Below are positions 10,229 through 22,179 of a stretch of DNA of 64,000 bases, one piece after another. A program made the position numbers and the translations under genes. The number at the start of each line of letters is the position of its first letter. The stretch's first letter is position 1. The notes under the pieces were generated by a model. The model did no database searches. It was not told where the DNA came from and saw nothing but the letters and a program-made list of their open reading frames with translations. The DNA lies in the NCBI GenBank assembly GCA_029204225.1, contig CM055107.1:30405410-30469409 (forward strand), read 5' to 3'. The stretch is from Diphasiastrum complanatum (lineage: Eukaryota > Streptophyta > Lycopodiopsida > Lycopodiales > Lycopodiaceae).

Positions 10229-12390
10229 TCAATCCAAGTGCTCAAAAATTACTGCGCCATAGTTCAGGATTTCCTTCACTTTATACGGGCCTTCACCGAT
10301 AAACTTTAACTTTCTCTTGATCAGCTTGGTTTTGTACATCAATGCAAGATCTCCTACTTTCAGATCCTTTTTGTGCAATCGACGATCGTGCCATGCCTTG
10401 TCGCGGGCTTTCTCTGCTACTAAGGCATGAACTGCCATTAGTTGGATTTCACATAATTTGTGTAACGCTTCATGACGGAGTTGCAAAGACTTATCATCAT
10501 TTAATCGTTCCGTTGCTGCTATGCATAAAGATGAGTTTAAAAATTCAATCGGCATGACAGCATCTTGACCATAGACTAGTTGAAAGGGTGTTTGATTTGT
10601 ACTATTTTTGTAAACAATTATGAATGGCCATAATGCTGCATACAGTTTATGTTCCCAATCAGACCGACTTGCTTCAACTATCTTTGTCATATTGGTGTTG
10701 AGAATCTTATTGGAAGATTCAGCTTGGCCATTCCCTCTGAATAGTAGGGAGTTCTAAATCTGTGTATAACAAAAAAATCTTCCAATAAACATTTTATTGT
10801 TTTTCAAATCTGATTATAATATTTTTATATAGAAACTTGGTCGTAGATTTCGCATCAGCAACTTTGACAGCTTTGGCTTCAGCCCACTTGGTCATAAAGT
10901 CAGTTGCTATGATAATGTGTCGGGCCTGAGATCCTTACGCGGCATGATGAATAGGACCAACATAATTGAGTCACTATTTTTCAAACGGTGCTTGTGATAA
11001 AACCTGATGCAAGGGTTCATAATTCTGTCGAGTAGGCCATCGTGCTTGCTGGAAAACATCACATGTCTAAATAAATTTTTTTGTGTCCTTATGAATCGTA
11101 GGCCACCAACAACATGATTAAAAAAGTTTGCGAACAGTAATATCTGTAGAGAAGTGTCCTCCGCCCATGCCATCATGTGAAAACATGATTAAATCTGGTA
11201 CTTCATGTGGTAAAACATATCTTTATAGAATATTGTCTGATCCATGACGATACAATTGTCCTGCAATCAATTGATAAGGTTGAGTCTTATAAATTAATTG
11301 TCTCTTCTGTACTTTTGTCAAGGAGTCATTCGGTCGGTTGTCCTAGCATCAAGTACTCAACAATATCCGTTGCTCACTTCAAAAATTTTAAGGTGTGGAT
11401 TCAATTCACGAAACATGATCGGCTAGATAATGTTGCTTTCCCTTTCAAACCACAATGCGAAAGTCAAATTCAATTAATAACAATAACCATCTTGCAATAA
11501 GTCTAGTATTGCACGTCTTGTTTACCAAGTACAATAATGGTTGATAATCCGTATAAAATGCAAAGTGCATTTCCATGAAATAGTGACAAAATTTTTGAAC
11601 TAAAAAATCATGGCTAACGCTTCACGTTCTGTTGTTGAATAATTCTTCTCTGGATCTGTAAGTTGTCTGCTTGCAAATCATATAGGTTAATCCTTCTTAT
11701 AGTCACCTGGCTGCGTCAAAACTGATCCAATGGCATATTTTGAGGCATCTGTATGAACATGAAATTCTATCGTCCAATCTGGAGAACGCAGTATTGGTGC
11801 TGAAGTTAATGTTTTTTTTTTAACTTTTTAAAGGCTTCTAATGCGTCTACTGTCCAAATAGGAACAATAGTCAGTTTGTATATAGGTCGTGCTAAATCCG
11901 CAAAGAAGATAATAAATATTCAATAGTAGTTTGCATGACCCATAAACACATAAACTCCGCGAATTATTGTTGGCGGTGGCAATTCCACAATAACCTTGAT
12001 CTTAGAATAATCTGTGGCAATACCATGTCTTGATATCACATGTTCAAGCACAACTCCGTGGGAAACCCATATCTGACATTTTTCTGGATTTAGAGAAATT
12101 TGATATTTGCGGCATCTTTCAAATACTTTCTCCAATCGATCCAGGTGGTCTGCATTTGTACTATGGACTCCCAACAGGTCATCCAAGTAAATTTCAAGGA
12201 ATTTCTACAAATAATCTTTAAAAGCAAATTGCATTACTCTTTAGAATGAACTTGGTGTATTACAGAGTCCAAACGACATTACTTTGTAAGCATAGTGTCC
12301 CATTCTGTTGCAAAGCAGTTTTGTGGCGATGGTTGTAACCACTAAATCCATCCAAGAAACTATAAACTTTCTCAGGGTACTATTCTTTTG
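10229..12390 (-). pseudogene. Gypsy T pol relic (RT, RNase H, integrase), minus strand
   Basis: Read on the minus strand: the RT block YSFLDGFSGYN near 12350; IYLDDLLGVHS (the FxDD catalytic motif reads YLDD) at about 12190; an RT thumb segment (ORF 11920-12186). Next come RNase H debris (ASKYAIGSVLTQ, about 11740) and broken integrase (about 10690-11300). Last is a better-preserved integrase C-terminus of 153 codons (10229-10690) with SDWEHKLYAALWPFIIVYK and VGDLALMYKTK. Many stops and frameshifts. Domain order RT-RNase H-IN marks Ty3/Gypsy, and the FQLVYGQDAVMPIEF block points to Tat/Athila. The 5' side is cut by the Copia B LTR. Confidence 0.85.
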
Positions 12391-12394
12391 TTCA

Positions 12395-13110
12395 TGTACC
12401 ATAATCATATATGTTGTACATATGATTTAATTCAAGTTCTAGTGGCTAAAATGGTCAGAAACTAGTTTTCTAGAGATATGACACATGGCATCAATCTATT
12501 GATTGCATGAGCCAAATATTTTGAATAGGTGTCACATCCCATGTGTAGAGGACAACTCACACGTGTGAAAATAGCTGAAGTAGGCAAGTTTTTGCTTCTA
12601 GACGATTTCCATGAAGATCTACATATAGTAGGAAATTAGACCAAAAATGCCCAAAATGAAAAGTTTGATCCAAGTGTCAAAATTGCATGATGATGACAAG
12701 ACATACTCACACGTGTGAGATCTGATGCATGATCAGTACCTTGAGCTCCAAGAAGTGTATATATAGAGGCATATTTGGCCATAATAAATGTGAGACATCA
12801 ATCTTGATTTTGGAAGCAATTTTGTGTGATTCTCTCCATTTGTCTACATTTGTTTTGATTGTTTTGAGATTCTATCACAGTGTACTTGATTTTCAGGTTG
12901 GTGTCCATACTCAGACAGAGTTTCACACGTGTGAAAATAGAAAGTCACCTACCTTCATTAATGATTATTCTTGTTAGGATTTTATGTCTAGAATTGATCT
13001 AGATTGATCTTAATCTCAAGTAGATTGATAGATCAAGTAAATCTAACATCCAATCCCTCTTGAGGATCATATTAGGATCCACTCTTGGTCCATTTTGTAC
13101 TTTTTCCTCA
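12395..13110 (+). repeat. 5' LTR of Copia B
   Basis: The LTR ends exactly before the primer binding site at 13111. The start (TGTACCATAATC at 12395) is my best estimate, where the disrupted Gypsy RT stops. It contains a TATATATA box at about 12758 aligned with that of the Copia A LTR, and CACACGTGTG palindromes at 12558, 12708 and 12923. Likely carries promoter and polyadenylation signals of the element. Confidence 0.75.
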
Positions 13111-13123
13111 TGGTATCAGAGCC
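13111..13123 (+). other. Primer binding site of Copia B (tRNA-iMet)
   Basis: TGGTATCAGAGCC matches the standard plant Copia primer site complementary to initiator tRNA-Met, and fixes the 3' boundary of the LTR. Confidence 0.92.
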
Positions 13124-13709
13124 AAGTATAGGAGGTTTTATTGAAATTGATAGGGTTGATCCAAATCAAAGCCAAAATTAGCAAGTTTCAGAAAACTAGT
13201 CAAATTTTGGGTAGCGAGTTGGATTTGATAGATATCCTCAAAATTTTTGGTCCAGAACTTGTTGTGGGCTGTAGGAACCCTTTTCACACGTGTGAGGCCA
13301 TACAGATCTGGTTTTGACTGAGAAATTTCAAAAATTTGTACAATTTGACTCAAATACCCAATTTGAGTGATTTTGGTGCAAAATCAAGCATTTTCTATTG
13401 TGAATCTAATCCCTTAATTAGTTCTTGGATTAGATCAGCCAAAAAAAAATAAAATTGAAGCTTGAATTAGGTGTATTAATTGATCTTCTCTGATTTTTTG
13501 AGTGTAAGTTGAAGTTGAAAAGAGAAATTGCTAAAATTATAGATTAAGGAGTGATTTTGCAAGTTTGAGACTAGAATCTAAATCCATCATTCTAGATTGG
13601 TTCATGAGTGATAGGATTATGTTTATAAGCTTACTAATTGCTAGAAGACTTTAGGTTCAGATCTCTTAGAGAAACTATAAGAGTTTCTAGTGCTTTTTTA
13701 CATTCAAAA

Positions 13710-14597
13710 ATGGCATCTACGGGTGGTTTTTTGCTTGAAGCTAGTGAAAGGCTTACATCCACTAATTATGCTACTTGGATAGTTCGAATGGAGTCTTTGC
13801 TTGTACATCATGATCTTTATGACGTAGTACTTGAGGTAGAAGTAGAATCTCAAGGAGGAGTTGAATTGGCAAAATACAAAAAGAGATGTAGAGTTGCATT
13901 ACATTGCATAAGATGAATATAAGTAATGAACTTTTGAAGGAAATTTCATCTTGTACCACATCCAAAGAGGCATGGGATTCATTAAAAGCAATTTATAGAT
14001 CCAAAAACACTTCAAGGATACTCATGCTTAGGAATCAAATTCTTCAAAGCATGAAATGTCTTTAGGATCAAATCTTTGAATAAGGAGTTGTCTTCTATAG
14101 ATGATAAAATCAAAGATGATGAGTTAGTTCAAATCATTTTGAATGGATTAGGAGATGATTATTCCAATCTTGTTCAAACCTTTGCTATTCAAGATTCACT
14201 TCCTAGTATTGCAAAACTTCAAGGTGTGCTTGTTAGTGAGGAGAGTAGAATGCTTCATATCAAAAGTAGGATGAGTTCCTTATCTTTGAATGATGGTGAT
14301 GAGAAAGCTAACTTTTCTTTGAAAGGCAAGAAGAAGAAGTTTCCATCCAAGAAGACTCAAGACATGGAGATGGAGAACAAAGATGGAGCATCAAGTTCCA
14401 AAGGCAAGAGCAAGAAGGACAAGAAGAAGCTAAAGTGTTTCTTTTGTGGAAAAAAGGGACATTTTGCATCCGAGTGCTACAAGAAGAAGAATGCCCAAGA
14501 GAAGGACAATCAAGGCAATCTTGTGCTTGAGGAGGAGGAAGAAGGCAATCTATCTTTGATGGTATCCTCACCACAAACATCTACTTTCTTACAATAG
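13710..14597 (+). pseudogene. Copia B gag
   Basis: Starts at ATG 13710 (MASTGGFLLEASERL...). The Copia-type N-terminus (NYATWIVRMESLL) is in the first frame, the middle (SKEAWDSLKAIYRSKNTSRI) in a second after a frameshift at about 13900, and the rest in a third from about 14067. The third frame carries the nucleocapsid: a Lys-rich stretch and a complete CCHC knuckle, CFFCGKKGHFASEC (CX2CX4HX4C), at about 14436. Gag forms the particle and packages RNA. At least two frameshifts disable it. Confidence 0.88.
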
Positions 14598-15194
14598 TTC
14601 TAAGAGATTTATATTCACTACAAGTGATCAAGAATGTGAGATTGTAGGTGTTGGATCCATTCCTTTATGTCTAGGATCATCTAAAAAAGTAGATCTAGAC
14701 AATGTTCTTTATATACCTTCAATTACAAAGAACTTGTTGAGTGTAGGACAACTTATGTACATTTCAAGCATGGAGCATGTTCTATCTTGAAAGATGAAAA
14801 ATGTATTGCTAGTGGTTTCAAGCAAGGGAGGTTATTCAAATTGGATGCTAATGTGATGGTTGGAAGTGTGAACATGGCAAGGGAGGAGCTCACTCAAGTG
14901 GAATTATGGCACAAAAGGTTAGGCCATCCTAACTACAAAGCTATGGAGACCATGGTGACAAAGGAGCTAGCAAGTGGACTTCCCAAAACCATATCCAAGT
15001 GTGGCAAGCTTTGTGAAGCTTGTGGACTCTCCAAATCTCATAAGCTTCATTTCAAGAGATCTTTGATAAGATCTAACTCTCCTCTTGACCTTATACACTC
15101 GGATGTTCATTCATTTTCACATGAATCAAATGGTGGAGCTCTTATGTATGTCACTTTTATTGATGATGGGAAAAACAACTTAATACTAGCTTGA
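14598..15194 (+). pseudogene. Copia B protease remnant, Gag-pre-integrase and integrase start
   Basis: After gag the frame breaks. The protease active-site segment (D-S-G) is missing and sequence resumes in the stretch with SDQECEIVGVGSIPL and NVLYIPSITKNLLSVGQL. From 14787 a 135-codon ORF gives the Gag-pre-integrase domain (LWHKRLGHPNYKAM, CGKLCEACGLSKSHK) and the first integrase Asp (LIHSDVHSFSH). It then hits a roughly 100-bp deletion and frameshift after FIDD relative to Copia A. Confidence 0.87.
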
Positions 15195-15750
15195 AAGTAT
15201 TAAGAAGTGATAATGGAGGGGAGTACATCTCCAATAGGATGAAAGAGTTTTGTGAAACTAATGGCATTTAAAGAGAATTTACTTGCACATATACTCCACA
15301 ACAAAATGGAGTAGCTGAGAGAAAGAATAGGACACTATGTGAGTGTGCTAAAGCTACGAGATTAGATGCATCTCTTCCTATTTCATTTTGGGGAGAAGCT
15401 ATTTTATGTGCAAACTTTCTTTGTAATAGAATAACCAATAGTGCCATTAAAGGACTTACACCTTATGAAATATTGTTTGGCAAAAAGCCAAATCTAAGTG
15501 ATTTAAAAGTTTTTGGATGTACTTGTTATGTACATATTCCTTTAGAAACAAGGAGAAAAGAAGATGTCTTTTCAAAGGCATCTTTGTTGGTTATAGTGAA
15601 AGTAAGAAAGCTTATAGGATATTTGATCCTATTACAAAAAAAGTTGTTGCTAGTAGAGATGTACTTTTTGATGAATCTCTCCAAGCCAAAGGAAAGGTGA
15701 CTTCCAACAATACTCAACTTGTCAAGGATCATGTTGTGGCTTAGGAAGAG
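15195..15750 (+). pseudogene. Copia B integrase second half
   Basis: The second Asp (LRSDNGGEY) and the Glu region (PQQNGVAERKNRT) are both intact in sequence. They are separated by one stop near 15271 and are out of frame with the first half. Downstream come ISFWGEAILCANFLCNR, PYEILFGKKPNLSDLKVFGC and a frameshift near 15560. The C-terminal end (SRDVLFDESL) lies in the ORF at 15517-15744. Confidence 0.87.
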
Positions 15751-15771
15751 CTTCATGAAGATAAAGACCAA

Positions 15772-16998
15772 GTGGAACTTACTCAAAGTCCAAGGGTTCC
15801 AAGAAGATCAACAAGGACAAGGATTGAGCCATCAAGGCTCACTTATAGTGACAAAGGAGAGCACAGGGAAGATTCTCAACTACTCAACTCTTATACTTTC
15901 TTGACTACTATGCTTAAAGGACCAACTAGTTTTGAGGAAGCAAATAAGTCTCAATATCGGAGGAAAGCTATGCAAGTAGAGTTTGATGCATTAATGGAAA
16001 ATCAAACTTGGAAGCTTGTTGATTTACCTTATGGAAAGAAGCCTCTTACTTGTAAATGGATATATAGATTGAAATATAATCAAGATGGTTCCATTCATAA
16101 GTATAAAGCTAGAATTGTAGCAAAAGTTTTTTTGCAAGTCAAAGGCATCGATTATGATGAAACCTTTGCACCTGTTGCAAAGCTTGTGACCATTAGATTA
16201 ATCATATGTCTTGCTACTTCTTTTAAATGAGAGCTCTTCCAACTTGATGTGACAAATGCTTTATTGAATGGATTATTGGAAGAGAAAATCTACATGTGCC
16301 AACCCGAGGGCTTCATCAAAGATGGAGAAGAAGACAAGGTGTGTTTCTTGAAGAAGATTTTTTATGGACTCAAGCAAGCACCAAGAGCATGGTACTCTAG
16401 GTTGCATTCCTATCTTATTTTCATTAGATTTGTTGTAAGTTCTTATGAACCATCATTGTACTACAAATGTAATGATGGGAAGATCATTATCTTAGTTTTA
16501 TATGTTGATGACATTATACTCACAGGACATGATCTAGATGGCATCAAAAATGTAAAAATTTCCTTGTCTAGTGAATTTAGAATGGTAGATCTAGGACTTC
16601 TTAAAGTTATACTTGGAATAGAAGTCACTAGAAGTAATGATTTTACTTTCATATGTCAATCTAAGTATGCTAGATCAATCTTAGCAAAATTTGGCATAAT
16701 TGATTGTAAAAGAGTTCAAACTCCCATGGAACTAAGTGTAAAAGTTTCTAAGGAAAGTGATGAAGCATCCTTTGAGGAGATCACTACCTATAGAATGCCT
16801 ATTGGTTCCTTGATATACTTAACCATCACTAGACCAGATCTTAGTTTTTGTGCTAGCAAATTGAGTCAATACATGCAAAGTCCATTAATATGTCATTGGA
16901 AAGGAGCAAAAAGGGTGTTAAGGTACATCTCGGCTACAAAAGACTTTGGCATAGTTTATGAAAGGACTAATATTTGTTTAAGAGCATATTCGGACTGG
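15772..16998 (+). pseudogene. Copia B reverse transcriptase and RNase H start
   Basis: Two long frames separated by one stop at 16228-16230: 152 codons covering the RT N-terminus (NQTWKLVDLPYGKKPLTCKW, SIHKYKARIVAK) and then the RT body. The body includes FYGLKQAPRAWY, the catalytic LYVDDIILTG at about 16497 (both Asp intact), and LIYLTITRPDLSF. The RNase H domain begins with AYSDWS, where sequence diverges into unrelated DNA. This is the best-preserved Copia RT in the window, but the missing RNase H and 3' LTR rule out mobility. Confidence 0.9.
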
Positions 16999-18989
16999 TC
17001 TGTGATAAAGTTTTACGGCTTTTTGGCCAATTGTAAAAATAGCCAGCATAGCCGTGCTAAAATCCTACCATGTACAAAGTTTGTTTTACTAATATATGGT
17101 TGCCTAGTGCTGTCGTGGGACCCTAGTCATGAATGCTGAAAAAGTCAACTTCAGGGAAAGAGCCATCAAAGAAAAATATTTATCGGGCAAAACCCAAGCT
17201 ATGAATTATGGGCAATATTGAAAACTTGCAGGGAAACCGTGCTGTCGTGGGACCCTAGTCATGAATGCTGAAAAAGTCAACTTCAGTCAAAGAGCCATCA
17301 AAGAAAAATATTTATCGGGCAAAACCCAAGCTATGAATTATGGGCAATATTGAAAACTTGCAGAAACCCTAATGGGTCAAATTGGAAAAATTATGGGAAA
17401 TGGGCAAAATATGCAAATCAGTCGGTAATCCCGAAAAACCAAAAGCCAAGGGCCGGCGGGCCGTACCTGCTACAAAGAAAAGAAAAATCAAATGAAGGGC
17501 TAAAAGAAACAAAGGACCAAGGACCAAGGAAATGGAGGTCACCTTAGGTGGAGTAGGGGCTTGACAAAAGTCCTCACCCGCCTTTTGGATAATAAATGTA
17601 AACAAGGCTTTAGGACCTAGAGGGCCTAAAAGATATTTTCTCTAGCTTTTGACTAAAAGGCATCTTGGCTAGTTTTCGAAGGGGGCCTTAAATGGCACCA
17701 ACCCCTACACCCTCAAAAAGGCCACTTGATGTACTTGCCAATGGGTGTTGGACAAATGGACAAAAGGGCTCGAAGGGCATGGAGATTGGCAAAGCCTCAT
17801 TTTGAAGGGGACACTTGGGATTTATTATAAAAGGAGGCCACTCTTTGTGTTAAGATATAGTCGGATGATAGTTGGATAATAATGTGATAGTGAGTTGATA
17901 GTTGGGTTTGATCGTTGAATGCTATGTGGATTGAGAGTTTCATTACATTTGTTGAGAGTTAGTTAGAAGTCATTTGAGTTGGAAGGCATTTTGGATTGTT
18001 GGTTGAGAGTTAATAAGTTGAGGTTGAGTTGTCATGTAGTCTCGTATCTTGGAGTTTGGTGGACTATTGTCTTGTATGCCTACTTTCTTGTTGTTCAATA
18101 CAAATGCTTGGTATGGGATGTGGGAAGTTAACTCCACTTTGTATGTCTTGTAGTTCCGTTGTCTCCCATGCTAATATTGTCGATTGAGAAAGTAGTATGA
18201 TAAATCTTGAGAGGTACTTGTTCAATGTTAATTGCTTGAGAGTGGTTACTTACCCCCATGGTTGATTGGTTGAAGGTTGCTTGACCCTCACCAAGTATGC
18301 TTCAAGTGTGTTTGTGGAATGTTAGTGGTTTTCATGAGGTGAATGTTTGGGGGTAAAGTATAGTATGGTTGTTTGAACATTGTAGTTTCTTTCCATTGGG
18401 TGTTTGGTGGATTGAACATTGTGTTAAAATGATGTTGTGGGAAAGGGGTTAGTTGCTACCCATTTTAAGAATGGTGAGAGTGATTTGAAGGATGAGGACT
18501 TTTGCAGTGACTTATGACTTTTCGCATGTATTGAGAGGGATGATCATATGAGAGAAGAATTTATTTAAGAACCAGGAGTCATATGTGATGAGTGGAGAGA
18601 GCTTTCATATTGTTTCATCCTTGGTAAGTTCACCTACTTTCAATTGAAAGGCTATTGAGGATCCAGACCTCGAGAAACTCATTATCTTACACCTTCATCT
18701 TTGAGAGCTTCATCTTTGAGAGCAAGTTGTAGTATGAAACAACTAATGGCAGAGCTGTATCACCTTTGTATCACCTTAGTATGTTTTGATTGGGAGAGCT
18801 CAACCTCTTCTCAAGGGAGAGATCATAATTCACACCGGGCCTCGTTTAGACGAAGAATTAATTGAAGTTCTTTATTCCATCATTGGCTCATGCACCTTTG
18901 TACATGCATTCTGAGCATTTCTGTGTCTATTATCACCATTCCGATTGTGACAGACACCACACCAAAAAATGACATTCTATGGGAAATTT
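16999..18989. other. Anonymous DNA; possible LTR of an unidentified element
   Basis: Contains the 132-bp tandem duplication (separate entry) and a TATA-like TTATAAAAGGAGG near 17827 in a region lacking ORFs. It resembles an LTR/leader in composition, but no primer site or terminal repeat was found. Nothing else recognised. Confidence 0.3.
17107..17363 (+). repeat. 132-bp tandem duplication
   Basis: 17107-17231 and 17239-17363 are near-identical copies at a 132-bp spacing, beginning GTGCTGTCGTGGGACCCTAG and ending GAAAACTTGCAG. I see a difference at CTTCAGGGAAAG versus CTTCAGTCAAAG. High identity implies a recent duplication. Confidence 0.92.
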
Positions 18990-20640
18990 CGACGAGAACC
19001 TACATTCGAATCCTATTCATCGCAGACAGAGGAGCATTTGGAATGAATTGCTAGTACACGACTAGCCTGTATGTTGCAGCTCCTCGCTGGCCCTGTGCAT
19101 TGCCTACTGCCTTACCTTTGTGTGCGCTGTCCTGCATCCAAAAAATTCAGACCTGTGGCCCTGATTTCTGCCTGTCCATCGCTCCATATCTGTGGCTATT
19201 CTGCTCTGGGAGTGGATTTCAGACCTCCACAATCCCTGCTCGTTGCCTACATCGGTAGAGGTCTATTTGCAACCTGTTGTGGCTCAGACCATCGCTGTTC
19301 TACAAGAGTATGTCTGAGAAATAAGTGACTACCTCCAGAACACAAGTTTTTGGGCATTCTACTGTCCCCAACATATTCCAAAAAACAAGTTTTATGCTAT
19401 TTGCATTGATCAGATAGCTGTTTGATCCTCTGGTGCCCATCACACTCTAGAGGAAAAGGTTTTGCAAACTCTATTGCTCAGAAAGATGTTTGATCCTCTG
19501 TTGTCCATCGCACCATTGAAAGAAGAGAAAGTAATTGACTAGTGCTCCTCGCTGGCTGCCTCATCTATGGTCTACTGCCCATCTATGGTCACCCGTCAGA
19601 CTATCGCTGCCTGTGGGAACTCGAATTCTACCTGTCCAACGCTGACAGAGAGATGCACCTTACAAAATCTTATTGCTCTTATGTGATGCCTATCCATCGC
19701 TGATATTGAAAATGTTTTTGTGGTCATTCTATGTTGCTAGATCATTGTTTCTGAGGTACTGTACCTCTGTTGGTTCTAAAGCACTCACATTCCGTAAGAG
19801 CTTACTCAATGGTATCAAGAGTAGTGACATTCTACCATTTGGAAGAGCAACCAACACTTTTCTGAGGCAATATACAATTGCGGTCACTACCTTAAGCACA
19901 CACATTGTGCTGTCACTAGCCGCATTGTGGAGCCTAGCTACATACGTGCATTGCGTTTTGTCGTTAGGTGCATTCACACTAAGTGCAAACGATTAGTCAA
20001 GACACACAGCAGATGTCAACAAGTCCACGAAAATACAAATGAAACTGGGAAGCATTTATGACTAGCGGTTCTTGCAGCATCCCGACTACCTAGTTCACAC
20101 TAAGGTACTTTAATTTCATCTCAGATCATTACATGTGTAAAAGATGGTTATTTTACTGAATTATTCCGTGCTAGAGTATATGTGCTTGGGATTTGAAATC
20201 GTATTATGCATAGTGAAGGGACCTATAAGTAATTTTGCAATAGAACGCCTGCAGTGCTAGTGAACACAAGTGAGTTAGTGTACAATCTTTTCATAGGCAT
20301 GTTATGTTGGATTCAGACTAGCATTAAGTCACGTCACCATACGATGGTTTAAGGTTGGAGGTCCTTAATTGCTTATGTCGTATTACCTGGAATTAGCAAA
20401 TGTAAGGATTGTTAGAACTTGGTGAAATACTCTCTCGTTGTGTGAAGTTACTAAAATTGCCGAAATCTTGAATGTTGTGTCGTTCCATGTGTCATAACTG
20501 GCATCATGAAAGCATCTTCCATGTTGATAGAAAAGTAAGTAGTCGGTTGTTACTCAATTCAATGAGCTAACCTACTGTACACTTCATTGATATGAGATGG
20601 ATTACCAACTATTGTTTGCATACCTTGGTTTAACATGTCT
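18990..20640. other. No supported gene
   Basis: ORFs of about 85-107 codons (19071, 19673) have no recognisable domain and no splice context. The phrase GATGTTTGATCCTCTG.TG.CCATC recurs (about 19410 and 19485). The stretch may be decayed TE, but I cannot assign it. Confidence 0.35.
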
Positions 20641-20693
20641 CTTTAAAAAAAAAGATGAAATGGTCGTGGGATTGGAAACTTTTTAATACTTAC

Positions 20694-21769
20694 CTGTGCA
20701 AATGCCTCCTTTATCATCTTAAACATTGTTGCATATGCTTCTCTATTGATGCTAGAAAAATCACATGCCCCCTGAACCATTGTAGTGTCCAATATTTTTC
20801 CAATCTCATTCATAATGTTATCAGTAACTGAAGCTTTAATCTTTTTCATTTTGGTATTGTTTAACATTGGTTTCATAGATTTAGAAGTCAAAATAGAACT
20901 TAGTGAGTTTCCAAGGGAAATCTCATCGGCCAAATGGTCTGCAGCAACCAATGTTGATCTGCATTGCAAACATAATGTTCATAAAACCGTCAGTAGAGAT
21001 AAAAACAATCATAATATTCACAGTAGCACAATAAACAAATCAATAGAAAGTTGAAATTAATAAATAACAGAACTAGTGATTATGATTGAATCTAAAAGTT
21101 CAAGCAATATTAAACCAAATAAGCTATAACTTACTTGAAAGCACGGATTTGTCTTTTTCGATAACCTCCTCTAGATGATAGATCACATATATCCTTGGTT
21201 ACCAATCTTTTTTTCTTGTTTTTTTTGACCTTTCTGTTGAGCACATTCATATCTTTAACAAGAGACAAATATGATATACGCATGGATTGAAATGCAGTTG
21301 TCATCTCATCATTACTAGTTGTAAAATGATACAAAGAAGATTTCAACGTTCGGATCTCCTTTTTGAACATCTCATTTTCTTCCAAACAAGTTTTCAACTT
21401 TGTAGATTTTTCATCGCACTCCTTTGATATTTTCCTTGATTTCTCTTCCAAATAATGTATTCTTTGCATTGAATGTGCATTCCCATAGAGCATCAAATTC
21501 TCACAGTAACCCAAAAGGCCATTTTTGTCATGACAAATATACATTATTAATTGACTCATCGAATGAAAATCCGGATGTTGCAATGAACATGGATCAATAA
21601 GATATAATGTTCCTGATGACCATGATGACCATAAATCTACATGCTTTAGCTTTTCCTCCCTGTATCGGATCATATCAGAAGTTGACAATTTGGGTCGCTT
21701 TGAATTTCTTGTCCTGAGCGGAGCATATTCTGGTGACAGATCCACATAAAGATGATAAAGCTTTGTCAT
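20694..21769 (-). CDS. Unrecognised coiled-coil protein gene, two exons seen
   Basis: Exon 1 (21135-21769) ends at a perfect donor (CAA|GTAAGT). Exon 2 (20694-20958) begins after a good acceptor (TTTGCAATGCAG) in the compatible phase and itself ends at another perfect donor (CACAG|GTAAGT). No following exon was found. Together about 300 codons with no stop. From the ATG at 21769 the protein shows KRPKLSTSDMIRYREEKLKH, an uncharged middle, and a heptad-like helical stretch (about residues 100-170: RIHYLEEKSRKISKECDEKS...). A very basic segment (KVKKNKKKRL) follows, a possible nuclear localisation signal. Function unknown; it could be a TE-borne gene. Intact frames and splice sites argue against an old pseudogene. 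Confidence 0.55.
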
Positions 21770-22179
21770 CAATACAGTAGTATAGTAACAAACAGCACAA
21801 TGACAGTAACAGAGCTGGAGATGGCGCTAAACACTTGTTCCACCTTGGAGATAGAGATGGAGTAGGCTTTGTTTCTGAAATGTCACTCCTAATTCAAATT
21901 TTTGAGCGTTCCCAACTATTGGGAGAGAATATTTTGACATTTTGAAAATTATACTTTAATAGCCTATTAGAAATGTTGCTAGTCCTACTGCTATTCATAA
22001 CTCTCATCAATGGATAAAATAATAACTGAAAATTTATACTAGACACCCATTGGCAATATTGGTTTCTTGCTTTACCATGCTAATTTGATGCTTATGGATG
22101 GATACAATGTTAGGATGCTATGATTGGCACATGGCAGATAATTTGCAAGGAAGCCTAGAAGAAATTGTAGTTCTTCAAA

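Larger units (their letters stand above)
12395..16998 (+). mobile_element. Copia B, plus-strand Ty1/copia element, 3' truncated
   Basis: The order LTR - PBS - gag - (protease) - integrase - RT - RNase H fragment is the Ty1/copia order. It lies inside the Gypsy T relic, so it inserted later. The 3' end is lost: sequence identity to Copia stops in the first RNase H block (AYSDWS) near 16998, and no 3' LTR follows. Frameshifts and deletions in gag, protease and integrase make it non-autonomous. Confidence 0.88.
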
